A stretch of 64,000 bases of DNA from Ulva prolifera (taxonomy: Eukaryota; Chlorophyta; Ulvophyceae; Ulvales; Ulvaceae). The stretch is from NCBI GenBank assembly GCA_023078555.1, contig CM041197.1, forward strand, positions 7,906,842 through 7,970,841, given 5' to 3'. Both the position numbers and the translations under genes were made by a program. Within the stretch, counting starts at the first letter, position 1. Each line of letters opens with the position of its first letter. Positions 40,709-51,420 of this stretch are shown piece by piece. The notes below the pieces were generated by a model, which ran no database searches, was not told the origin of the DNA, and saw nothing but the letters and a program-made list of their open reading frames with translations.

Positions 40709-43700
40709 TCACCCAAGCAGCACCGGGGCAGCCGCCGCCACCGCCGCTGCAGCGGCAAGGAGTGCCGCAGCCGCACGGCTTGATGAACACGCGCCGGAAC
40801 GCTCAGCTGCAACCTCGTCAGGGGTCCATTGTGTATTTTCCAGTGGAGGAGTCACGGTAGTTGGCACCGGCGGGCCTGGCATAGGCGCCGGCGCAGGGGG
40901 ATCCTGCCGAGGCGCGTCTGCACCTGGGGCCTCGGCGGGGACTCCGGCTCCTGGATCTGTGCTTCCTGGTGGCGGCGCCTGGGGCTCACAGCCCACGCCG
41001 TTGAAGCACACCGGGGCCGTTGTGACAATGTCTGATTGAGGCCCACTCGCGAGGGAGGGCCCAAAGTCGAGAGCATTGCGCACAGGGATGCTGTCATGGT
41101 AGCCTTCGATTGCCGCCAGCGCTGGAGTCTCGGCGGCCAAGCACTCCGCCTGTACACACAAGAGTAGCAGTTACGGCACACTGTGGGAATGTGTAGTGCC
41201 CATGGCAGGCATCATGATGAGATGCAACCGCGGTCTGAAGTGGGGCTCCACATTGATTGAGATCGACTTGATGCACAATCGCCGCGCATGCAGGGAGGAG
41301 GACGCGACCCAGCCTGTTCAATGATCATTCTCACAAGCCAGGGGCTGCCGGGCTAGGTTACCAGGTGGAGAATTCCAAGGCAATTATTGACGTGAACGTC
41401 AGGGGCAGTGCTGGGTCGAAGGGGCCGGATCATATAGAACTATACCGAATACTCAGGCATAGTTTCTGGCCACCCATGGGTGGCAGCACCGCGACCCAAC
41501 ACGGGTGACTCGGAGGCTTGAAGGGCTGCCACAGAGAGGGCCCCGCACCTCCGTTGTGACGCCGGTGCAGGCGACCTGGATGGCCTCGATGGTGTTGGCG
41601 ATGTTGACGAGGTTGGCGACGTCGGAGACGTTGAACATGCGGGCGTAGGCGGTCGCGCACGCCGGGGACGAGATCATGATCCAGCCGATACTTGTGAAGC
41701 AGTCCGGGACCTGCCCAAACGGCGGCGAGCAGGCTTGGAGGACGGCAGGGTAGTCCCTGCACCCGCGGGTTCATGGCTGGCTTGAGGTTACGCATGCTAC
41801 AGCGCTGCTACTGCTAGCTGAATGCATCAGTGAGGCACTACATGCGTCAGTACAGGTGCAAGCGGCAGTTTGCATGTTGATTGATTATGGCTGCTTCAGT
41901 GGTTTGGTTATAGATGTCTGTGTGTGGGTCGAGATCGCGTGCGGAAGGTGCCGACATTGCTTGTGTTGTATGCGCCCGCACGTCAGCGCCGTATGCCCGC
42001 ACGTCGGCGACTACACAAATGTGCCGCCTCTGCATGAGCACTCTGGCATCACTGGTTCTCTGAGACGGTTGCAGGCGTCGTTTGGTCATCAGTCACGCAC
42101 ATGCATATGGGTGCGTTCACGCGGACTGCTACGTAGCAGAATACTTACAAAAGACTACTGAATCAGGGAGCACTGCAGCACACGTACGGCACTTGTGCCA
42201 GCAAGCTACAGCACGGCGGGGGGCAGTGTTTCACATCTGGAACCTTCGAGGGATGATCGTCAGACACGAGGGCCCCATCGGTGATTGGGAGTGGGAGTGG
42301 GAATTCACACCTGGCTGCGTCGCTCAAGGCACCGGCGTTGTCCACACACTGGAGCATCCGGCCTCCGCTCGAAACGTCAAACTTGTCCAATTCGTCCGAG
42401 TCCAGCCAGACCAACAACAGCAAGCTCTCAGTCCGCTGCACAACTTCGTCCATGCAGTTTGTGGAGAAGAAGGTGATGGCTGCATCGGGATCTTCCATCA
42501 TCGTCACCAGCCACTGATACCTGTTGGGCTGCTCCAGGATCCATTCCCAGTCCTGGAGGTCGGCGGGCATCTGCTCCCCTGCACTGACAGCAGCCGCTTG
42601 CACGAGCTCCACAACTCTGGCATGGATCCATGCCAGAGTTCAGGTGTGGTAAGACAGATTGAAAAATACCGTATATCTTGCCAGCACGTAATCAACATCG
42701 GCCATGCTACGCGTACGAGAACACCGGTTGACAGCTTCACACCAGGTGCCTCCTAGTGTTGGGTCATCAGGCCACGTCACATCGAACAATTCCGAATTTT
42801 CACATCTGATTTTGGGGAGACAGCCCTGGGAACGCTGCAAAGCGACCTAACACTGATGCGCATGGTGTTCGAACTCGGTGTTCGAACTCGGTGTTCGAAT
42901 TCTAGACCCAAACAATATCTTGTTTGAGTCGTAGGCGCGGATCTCGAGGTCCTACTTGCCTCTGCAGCTTTTTCATTAGAACACCGTGTGATATGCACGC
43001 TCCTTAAGGCAATTGCACTGATGGTGAGACATGCTTCCCCGCATGGACAGCAGCGCACCGTTCGCGTCAACCTCGAAGACACGGCGCCACACAGACCCGA
43101 TTTCTTGCATCACGAATGCCGCATCGTCAATGTCCTCAGGAAGTGGGCATGCCTGCAACATGTGCCTCAGATCAGCTTCCTTAGATGTCTGTGGCAGAGC
43201 GTCCAGCGCCTACTAGTAGACTGTACACATGTGTACTAATAGTATTGGTATAGTATGCCTTGAGATCTAGACAAAAAAGGTCAATTTGTAATTCCAAGCT
43301 GAACCAGCTATGTTGCATGTCTATCTCAAGCTAAGAATGACGCCTGGAGTCGCTTCATCCACAGGCCTGTGATGTGCAGCGGCAAGCCTGATCCGGCAAC
43401 GCAAGGAGTCAGGTATGTAGACATCGCCGTGTGCTCTGCGTACGAGAACATCACCACGTCTGCCAGGTCAGTGGCACACTGAACGCACTGGGACCAAACA
43501 GCCTTGTCAAACTGCACAAGTCGAGTCGAGCTGTGTTGCTCAGCAACCACCGCGGCGCCCCGGGGCCGGCCCAGCAGCTGCAGTTTAGTCACGCCGTGTT
43601 CCTGCCGAAATTCACAGACAGCAGGGGGTCAGGATACTATATATAGTAACCAGCTGAGGCCCGCACGTTCGTTGGCAGATCCTCCCCGGCGCCTGGGAGC

Positions 43701-46222
43701 GGGGCCATGGGGGCGTCGGCCATGAGGTCCAGCATGCGGCGGCGCTGGGTGTCCGCGGCGGCGCTGCCGCTGCCGCTGCTGGCCGCGTCTTTGTGCATGT
43801 TTTGCCGCATCAGGTCTGCCTGGGCCCGTGAGGTTGAGGGGCCGTGCTGGACGCTGTGCGCGAGCTCCTGCATGCATGCTCACTGAGCACATCTCCGTCC
43901 CGCAGGTTGTGAGACTGTGTATCTTAACAGACGAGCGCTGGCGCTGGATTGAGCAAAAACAACAAAATATACACAAATATATACACAAAGAAACAAAGAA
44001 ACCCAAGGGTGTGGCCAGTGGGTGTTGCGCAAGGCGATTGAGCCTCTGCCGTCTCGACACGCAGGCGACCGTGAGTAGTGTCACAACGGTTGTGCTACCA
44101 GTATGGAACGGGCCTGGGCAGTGCGCACGTCTACAGTGCTGGTCGCGGATAAGACGCTCGCAAGTAGGCCCGATCCAGCCGTTTCAGTGCCATCAACCCC
44201 GCGAATATTCACGGCCCCTAGGTGCCGTGGAGCACCTGGTACTCGATACTCGTGGTTCTGACCGTCAGGTGACAGGTTCAACAGTGCAGGCATGTGGCCA
44301 GCTCTGTCGAGCAGAACGATGCGCCTGCTCTAAGTCACTACGTGTGGCACTCGTGCACGTGATACACATGTCCTTGCTGGCTGCTACCTCGCCCTGTTGA
44401 GGCAGGGATGGCAGGAACTTGCACAGTTGCAGTTGGGGGGGGGGGGGGGTTACACTCACTGACAGCCCTTGAAGCCTGCGGCGACTGTTGTCTTTGGTGA
44501 GTGAAATCATCAGGTTGACGTTTCGTGCCAGGGATGGGCAGGCCTCGTAGGAGCCTGGGCCCATCGCCCGGTCCCGCAGGATATCCCAGCTCTGCGTGAG
44601 GCCCTCGTTGACGGTGCACTTCTCTGCACATCCGCCCACCGGGCAGGCGCCCGTCCACAGGCACGCCTGCATGCGGAAGGAGGGCTGGTTCCCTGGCTCG
44701 ATGTGTCCTGTTACTAGCTGTGAACCTGTGGCCACTTAAGTAAGCTTCTGCCGCGGAGTTGCAGCACTCATGCGGCAATGTGGCTGCCACGGTTGATAGT
44801 ATCGACATGCGCCACACTTGGCAGCTGTGCCTGGAGCAAAGTGAAGTAAAAGTCCAGGTGACATGCGTACCGTGCCAGGCCACGTGGGTCAATGTGAGGT
44901 GTTGACACTCTGATACGGCACAGTGAAGCAATGCAGTGCATGTGTTACAAGGACTCCTTTGTCGGACAAAGCAAGCAAGGCAGGTAGCACCACGAGCAAC
45001 GACCAGAGGAACCGCACACCCACGCAACCAGCCACACGCAGCATGCAGCAGCACACGTCTCGGATTTCGGAGTTGTCAATGTCCAAATGGATACGGCTAT
45101 GTAATCATGCAGCACCCAACGTCAGCGCCTGCGCTGGTCACAGCCACACCCCCTCACCCAAGCCCCCACACCCCACACCTACCAGCACGCCCCACACCCA
45201 CACCTGCACGCACACCCACACACACAGTGCATGTGTTACAAGGACAATGCAAGCAAGGCGGGTGGCACCGTGAGCAGCAACCAGAGGAACCGCACACTAC
45301 GCAACAAGCTACACGCATCACACACCCGCGCACTGCCAGCACTCGCAGTGCATGTGTGTGCGACCCTGTACACTCGTGAGTGGCTGTGTGTATGGAGGCT
45401 GTGCAGCACGAGGTCTTGGCAGTCTGAGCATACACAGATGCACCACAGCATAGTTACAACTTGGGGTTCACCCCACAATCAATATTGTGTGTTGTGTTGC
45501 TCGATCCTATTCACTATTGTAGGGTAGTACTCATCTGCAAATACAGGTATGGATAAATGATGCAGCTATAGCATGTCAGGAACGCGTCACATATGCAATC
45601 ACATATGCAACATCACATATGCTGATTAGTTTGCACACAAGAGGTTGCAGGCACTGTGCATGAATCTGTCCATGACTCAATGTTTCCATGTATGCATGAA
45701 CTTGCAGGGCAGCAGCGCCTGAAAGGCATCCGAGTCTCTCTTGCACGAGCTAGCTTCTTGCAAATGGCAGCGCTGCAATCATCTCGAGATATAGATGTCC
45801 CAACGTACATGGCCGTGGCATCTGATAACATAAAAACAAAAGGAACGCATCATGCATTCATAGGACATACAGCGCGAACTCCTGTCGCTGAGCATCGCTG
45901 ATCAGCATGCATGTCGCACTGCAGACTGCGAAGGCGAGTGGCGCTGCCACAGGAATGACCGCCAGCGTGACTCATGTGTACACATCAGCTGTAGCTGGAT
46001 GCGGTCGAGTCTGACATACGCGCAGCGCACCAGAACAGCAAAGATAATGACTGCAGACTAGCGGTGATGGTCGAAGGGGCGGTGGCGCACAGACGTTGCA
46101 GAATCTTCAGGGTCGCAGCGTGTACTAACGAAGGAAGGCCCCGCATCGGCTGCAGCGGCAATCGCTCGCAGGACAAAGGTCACAACCATCCCGAGGACAT
46201 ATCGCATGATCGCTTTCGTCAT
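40709..46222 (-). CDS. Surface-protein family copy 5 (complete, 7 exons)
   Basis: Predicted 516-residue secreted protein, function unknown. Exons in coding order: 46091-46222, 44460-44666, 43667-43867, 43059-43152, 42311-42578, 41549-41756, 40709-41149; total 1,551 bp, phases 0,0,0,1,2,0. The signal peptide is in MTKAIMRYVLGMVVTFVLRA; a second in-frame ATG at codon 6 is an alternative start. Exon 2: ACLWTGACPVGGC to GRRRLQGLS. Exon 3 ends EDLPTN. Exon 4 has CPLPEDIDDA. Exon 5 has NRYQWLVTM and LQCVDNAGALS. Exon 6 has FNVSDVANLVNI. The tail is Pro/Ala-rich and ends AAAAVAAAAPVLLG after RSGACSSS, a plausible GPI attachment region. Introns 4 and 6 contain R3 elements; intron 1 has two R1 copies. 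Exon sizes match copy 3 except exons 1, 3 and 7. Confidence 0.88.
41408..41502 (+). mobile_element. R3 MITE-like element, intron 6 of copy 5
   Basis: 95 bp bounded by GTGCTGGGTC and GACCCAACAC (one mismatch). The interior differs from the 3848 copy in its right half. Confidence 0.65.
42613..42640. repeat. 28-bp perfect palindrome upstream of exon 5 of copy 5
   Basis: AACTCTGGCATGGA followed by its complement. It lies in intron 4, 35 bp upstream (sense) of the exon 5 acceptor, where a hairpin could affect branch-point use. Confidence 0.9.
42756..42853 (+). mobile_element. R3 MITE-like element, intron 4 of copy 5
   Basis: 98 bp bounded by GTGTTGGGTC and GACCTAACAC (one mismatch). The interior has CATCGAACAATTCCGAATTT and GACAGCCCTGGGAACGCTGC. 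A 13-bp tandem repeat (GTGTTCGAACTCG, three units) follows at about 42866-42904. Confidence 0.7.
44435..44449. repeat. Poly-G tract (15 nt) beside the exon 2 donor of copy 5
   Basis: In the sense strand this is a C15 tract beginning 11 nt after the exon/intron boundary (GTGAGTGTAAC then C15). Confidence 0.85.
44938..45035 (+). repeat. R1 dispersed repeat
   Basis: GCATGTGTTACAAGGACTCC, then GCAAGCAAGGCAGGTAGCAC and GACCAGAGGAACCGCACACC. Intron 1 of copy 5. Confidence 0.7.
45229..45312 (+). repeat. R1 dispersed repeat
   Basis: GCATGTGTTACAAGGACAAT, then GCAAGCAAGGCGGGTGGCAC and ACCAGAGGAACCGCACACTA. It is the closest relative of the copy at 44938-45035, about 290 bp away. The interval holds a CA/CCCA-rich low-complexity stretch. 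Confidence 0.7.
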
Positions 46223-46735
46223 CTGATCAGATGAGCTGTTCAATGGAGCTCTGCCCGCTAGCTAGCGTCGAGACGCGCTCCAGTATGTTCCGCTATCCTA
46301 TTGTCTTCAACGCACACGGGGACGGCAGACGCTACGGGATGCAACCGCAAGTGATTAAACAGAGTAGAAGCAACTGTGACGATGCCAGCCCTGTGAATCT
46401 TAATGTCGATGAGCTCGAGGTCGAGGTCGCGGGGTGGACGTCGCCGTTTCTCCAGCTGCATGCACATGACTCTGCTCGCGTTATGAGGCTGCATCTTGGG
46501 AAGGTACGATTCATATATAGCAAGGTCGACATTCTGAAGGAGCGTGCTGAAATTGACAGCCCAGACAGGACCGAACTGCACGTCAGGCGCAGTCCGGGTC
46601 AACGCGTCGATGGTCTGCGCCAGGTGCGACGTTGCCGCTAAATCCACATATGCTAAAATACTCAGCGCGTTGCCATGTTAGTTTTGCGGTGCAGCGAAGG
46701 TGCCTTGCTTCACACACGACCTCTCACTCGCACAC
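46223..46735. other. 5' flank of copy 5, homologous to 5' flank of copy 3
   Basis: Presumed promoter region. Both strands are open here: a plus frame of 136 codons (46231-46641) and a minus frame of 129 codons (46258-46647). The homologous region upstream of copy 3 (17868-18405) does not keep either frame, so neither is called. TATATA-like sequence occurs at about 46513-46518, and the CAGCGCGTTGCCA block is shared with copy 3. Confidence 0.5.
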
Positions 46736-47401
46736 ACGGCATCCGAGGCCACAGGTGGCATCGTACCCCGAGATCGCAGGTTGCATTTATCTTGATGCAC
46801 CGCCCGTACCACCGCCAGCCAATACAGGAACCAGACGCACCAGCCTGTCCACCGCACTGCATGGCAGCCACTCACACCTCCACACACGGGGCCGTTCTGT
46901 GTGGGGCCCGGGCTGCGTGTGACTTCAAGTCACATCAAGTTGATCATGTTGATCATGAGGGTGCATGGGGGTGCATATATATATGGGGGTGTGCGGGCGT
47001 AGGGGGTGGGGGTTGGGGGTGAGTGGGTGAGTTGGCCATGGGGTGCGTGTGCGCATCACATGCGTGCGCTGGCATGGGTTTGGGGCCGTCTTGCTGTGCT
47101 CGGAAGCCATGGTCAGATTCAGCGTGGGTCGTCAGGACGCGATCGCAGTCCTTGTCATGCATGCATGCCCATGGCCTCCAGCCACAGGAACCCACAGCTG
47201 CCCACTCGTTTCCCACCCCGATCATGCCTACCAATTTGGTTGATCGACCAGCGCTGGATCCGGAGCGTGCTGGTGCTTTCGCAGTTTGCATCAACATAAG
47301 CAGCGCCTGGTTGACATCATGCGGCTGATGCTCACCTGCTGGACCCTCGCTGCGATAACTTTTCGGCCGCATTGATACTCCGAACCGCTGTGCTTCTGCA
47401 G
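46736..47401. other. Spacer before the 47.4-kb gene
   Basis: G-rich and low-complexity in part (GGGGGTGGGGGTTGGGGGTG at about 46999). It should contain the start of the 47.4-kb gene, but no signal-peptide exon with a correct phase could be identified. A short hydrophobic frame begins with an ATG at 47319 (MRLMLTCWTLAA) but lacks a usable donor. Confidence 0.4.
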
Positions 47402-48306
47402 CGGCGGAGCGGTGCGATTCCAATACCGAGATTTCTGATAGTTCTGTCTACTATGCGCAGGGCGTCGCCCACGCGCACGAGGGCGCCATTGCGTCGTTCC
47501 TCCGGCGATTCTCATGGTTCGGCGATGGCACCAACTGCAGCGAGGCGTCGTTGGCTGCCGCCGCAGTCGCCGAGGCGGCTGCCGCGGCGTTTGCGTCTGG
47601 AGTGGCGTTCGCTCAGCCTCTCTGCCCAGACAGCCTCTGCACGGCTCCGGAGGCGGTCATCAAGAAGCTGCTGTTGCCAATCTTCACTGCAGCAGTCCAG
47701 GCGGCCGTGACGGAGAACGCCTGCGCTGCCACGACGGCCGATTGTCCGCCAAACATCGTCGACGTGATTGCCGAGGACATAACCGATGCGATCTCCGCCA
47801 TCGTCAGCGCCGCGTCTGTCCACTCCAACGGGACGTGCAACATCTCCGCCGAGACTGTGGCAGCGGCGACACGTGTCGCCGGCGCCTGGAGCAATGACAC
47901 CATCAACTTGAAGCCAGGGCCTGAGCCCGTCTTGATTCGGCATTGCAAGGTCACTGTTGTCCCTGAGCCCCCCCCGGCGCCGGGCCCAGCCGTTTCAGGG
48001 CGTTCTTTGTGGAGAGGCGACGCGTGTGAGAGGGGCCGCAGCCGCCGCAATGCCGCCCGTGGGTCCGCTCGCGGAGGCCCCCCTGCCGCACCACCCACAC
48101 GAGACGCCAATGCAACGCAGCTACAGGGCAACCCCGGCAACTGCAGTCCGACAACTGGAGTCCAGACTGCGCCGGCTTATGCGTACGCAACAATCGCAAG
48201 TGTGGGGGAACAGGCATCCCGAAAGCGCGGCAGTGCTGCGACCCAGAGCACCTGTGTGTGAAGCGGAGCGATACTTTCTCGCAGTGCCGCCGTGATGGTG
48301 TGCCGG
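47402..48306 (+). CDS. Ala-rich secreted protein with CBM1-like cysteine module (partial model)
   Basis: Exon a (47402-47949) follows a CTTCTGCAG acceptor and encodes 182 complete codons: an Asp/Ser/Tyr-rich start, then Ala-rich sequence with N-glycosylation sites (NCS, NGT, NIS, NDT) and paired cysteines (CPDSLC). It ends at AAG|GTCACT, phase 0. Exon b starts at 48147 after CAACTGCAG. It reads CAGLCVRNNRKCGGTGIPKA, then RQCCDPEHLCVKRSDTFSQC. The spacing C-G-G-x-G...C-C...C...S-Q-C resembles the CBM1 cellulose-binding module. The end of exon b is uncertain (about 48306). The start exon is not found. Likely an extracellular wall-associated protein; enzymatic activity is not indicated. Confidence 0.55.
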
Positions 48307-49129
48307 GGCTCGTTCAATGGGACGGCACCATCCTGCGCTGTGGAGACGACACAGGTGGTGTATAGAGCGCCGTTCGTGGGTCATAGATCAGTTGCATTTC
48401 GTAGCATACATTGTGGAGTAGGAGCTGGAGGAATCTGGCTATCTCAGTGAAGAGCATATGTCTCGCCTTGTCAGTCCCAACAGGTCGTTCTGTGGGAACA
48501 TATGTATGCAATGGCATTTGTACGTGACAATGCATGCGGTGGCAGCCGGAGGCGGCTGCAACAGCTGCAAGCTAGTGCTCACCTGTACAAACGTGACGTA
48601 CTCGTGTAGCCACGTGTAGCCACGGTGGCAGGCTGGCTGGCTCCGTGTTGCAAGAGCACCGGAATGGTTTACCAGGGGAGCTGTGCCTCAGGCTGTGCCT
48701 CAGGCTGTGAGCCCGCCAGCAGGCAGATAGTAACACTCACACACAACAGGTTGTGGTTGTGTATTTATGATGGTTGCTGTGTTTGCAGTGCTGCCCGCCT
48801 TGCCCCCTCCATCCTTGCAGCACGCAACAAGTGCCGTTCATGGGCCCACACAACACCACGCCTGAGCCAAGACTATCACCGGCAGGCCACACGCCCACCA
48901 AACAGCAACACCTTATGTGCATGCCGAAACAATCTCCTGGGGACGGCACCGGGGCCGCTCCGGCATGGGCGGTCGGAGCCTTTCCGCGCGCCCGTGATGA
49001 TGTTGGTGGCGAAGCGCACAGCCATACCCACAGGGTGCCCCATGAGAGCTCTCGCCGCAAGCTTGCACCGCGGCTCTGTGGCCCCACACGCCGGCGTGCA
49101 AGCCCGCTCGGCAGAAGGTAGGTGGCCTT
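48307..49129. other. Spacer with one R1 copy (48779-48828)
   Basis: Contains a minus R1 fragment ending CCCTCCATCCTTGCAGCACG at 48779-48828 and a 12-bp tandem repeat (CTGTGCCTCAGG) near 48680-48705. Open frames around 48880-49190 overlap on both strands and are uninterpretable. Confidence 0.45.
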
Positions 49130-49650
49130 CCGGAGCGCCTCTGGGCGGGCGCGCAGGCACACGCACGCAGAGCTCGCCAGGCTGAAGCCATCATGTTAAT
49201 TACAGGCTGAAGCCATCATGTTAATTACCAAAGGCCCGGCACAGGGGCCCCTTTGCACTTGTGCATGCTGCTATGCATTAGATCTGGGTCGTCGATTCCG
49301 ACCAAGTAGTGCGATATCGAATGCACAGCTCTGATTCCTGAATTCAGGCATAACGATACTGTGGGGTGGTCCGACATTGCTATGCATGCATGCAATTGCA
49401 ACCTGCTTCGTGCGCCGTGTCCCATCATGTAGCTCGAGAGCTGAGTGGACGCCTCTGACAACAACAGCCTCAGCCTGGAGGCAGTGATAGGCAAACAGCG
49501 TCCGTATGTGGATGGGTGGTCGTCCAGGAGTGCCTTCTTCGAATTTGTACACTGGCTGTGTTGGGCCCGGGGAATCTTTGCACACAGCCAGAGCAGCTGT
49601 GCATAGGCATGCTCTGTTGTGGCACCTATGCGGAGTGACATGATGCATCA
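49130..49650 (+). repeat. Diverged duplicate of 39230-39880
   Basis: Shared blocks in the same order: GGCACACGC...CAGAGCTCGCCAGGC, an R3-like segment (CGAATGCACAGCTCTGATTC against CGAATGCACGGGTCTGAATT), and ATGGGTGGTCGTCCAGGA against ATGGATGGCCCTCCAGGA. A local 25-bp tandem duplication (AGGCTGAAGCCATCATGTTA plus ATTAC) lies at 49179-49228. Confidence 0.6.
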
Positions 49651-51420
49651 TGACACCAACGTCATCCCGCCTAGTTTAGGGCCTGAGAGGAGTGTCTGTC
49701 CGACGGAGATGTGTGAAGGCAGCTGCTGCAGCTGAGTGGCCCCACCTGGTATGAACAGACAAAAGGTCTGCTGCCAGCTCAGCATATGCTGTGTAGCATC
49801 ATGCTCGTTTTCTTAAGCACCACAAATCCAGTTTGATTGTGCTTACAATAGCCGAAGGCCACGTGTCCAGGCAGCACAGCGCTGGAGCATCCAACAGGAG
49901 TATGTTTACGCTGTACGAGTTCGTGAACATGGTTTTGAGAGTCAACGCTGCATTGCACCACTCGTGTGCAGGAGTGGTGTTGTATGTAGGAAGAGGCCAT
50001 TGATGGCTGCTTTAGAACCTGCACAACAGGTGGCACAACATCGTGAGGATCCTTTCTCTAGAGGGAACGTCAGGTGGACGTAGGATTACGGCCAGTGCTG
50101 TCCAGCTAACGGGTCATCATCTCGGGTTATTCGATCAACTATCATATTATGATTGAAACATGGCATTGACTTGTTCTGCAGTTGTTTGTAGCTGCAGCGC
50201 CGATGTCGTTCCAACCAGCGACGCCGAGGCTTCATTCTCGCACGGCATGTTTCAGTTGTGCAGCCATGTTCGAATTTTGTTGCATGTGTGCCAAAGATAG
50301 GCCGCCACCGAGCGTTGTACGTGACTTCGACCCATGGACGCCACGCGCGCGAATGGAACAGTCGGCCTGATCATCACGATACACGCGCAGGAAGTCAACA
50401 CAGGCGACAGAGCTGATCAAGATATTCATACGGTACTGCCATGGCGTCGGTAAGCTCAGTTCTTCATCGCTTGACGTATTATCATCTTTCGGGATGCCCC
50501 TCTGACCCTCTGGCCCTCTGAAGGTGGCGGTCGGCTCCAGTCAGTTCTGACAGACTTGGCCAACTCTGATACCAGCAGATTTCAGACATTGGACGAGGCG
50601 AGGAATCCACGGAGGCGGGTTTGCCTAGGCATTCGCGGCCAGTGAGTACAGGAACATCCACCGGCCAGGCCTCGCCAGCGACGCGACGGCCGTGAACGGC
50701 TTCGATCACTTCTCGTGCATTATTGTAACAAGGATCAGGTCGGAGATGCAGGTGGCACCGCAGGAACCGTTTGTACATGTGTGTTACAGAGACAATGGCG
50801 GAGGGGCAGGCAGCACCGAAGGTACCGCGCAAAAACTGAGCCACAGTCCCACCAGAGGTGATCTGTGTATGTGTGGATGACTGTGCAATGCAGGATATCA
50901 GTGCGGGGCATATGTTGCTCTTGTGTAACGCACCTTGTGACTGGAGGTGTCCCCGGTGGCCACGACGGTGTCATCCATCACATAGCTTCGCGTGTCCAAG
51001 TCCCTCCGACCGGGAGAACTTTCTAAGATGGCTAACAATTTGCACATGAGGTCGCAATTCTGCTAAGCAGCGCGAGAAATGACGCATTTGCGCCAGGTTA
51101 CACGGAAGCTGTCGCTCGATCTATGAGCTCATGTGCACAACGTACATTCGCGTTGTTGAGGTCGCAAGCGCGATGCATAGCGAACATCTCATCTAGAAGT
51201 AACCTTTTGCCATGGCAGTCAGGTGTCTGAGGTGATCGATCTTGCGCGGGGGCAGTGTGACGCCAGTATCGTCGGGCAAGACAGCAGAGGCAATGCCGCG
51301 ACACACCAGCTTGCTTCGAGCACACCTGAAGGCCGAGACATGATGGTGAGTAGCTGCAGTGACCCCGAGGCTGCCTTCTAGCCGGCATTCGTCGCTGCTT
51401 CTCCTCGGACGCAGTGGCTC
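49651..51420. other. Spacer, R1 at 50775-50832, no supported gene
   Basis: R1 copy at 50775-50832 (CATGTGTGTTACAGAGACAA). Minus-strand frames at 50482-50844 and 51193-51489 have protein-like composition but no domain. The second ends just before the beta-helix gene on the opposite strand and could be a 3' exon of a divergently arranged gene. Positions 49660-50480 show nothing. Confidence 0.4.

Noticed and set aside
46231..46647. Protein gene upstream of copy 5 (136 codons plus or 129 codons minus)
   Set aside because: Both strands are open and the homologous region upstream of copy 3 keeps neither frame, so conservation is better explained by a shared flank.
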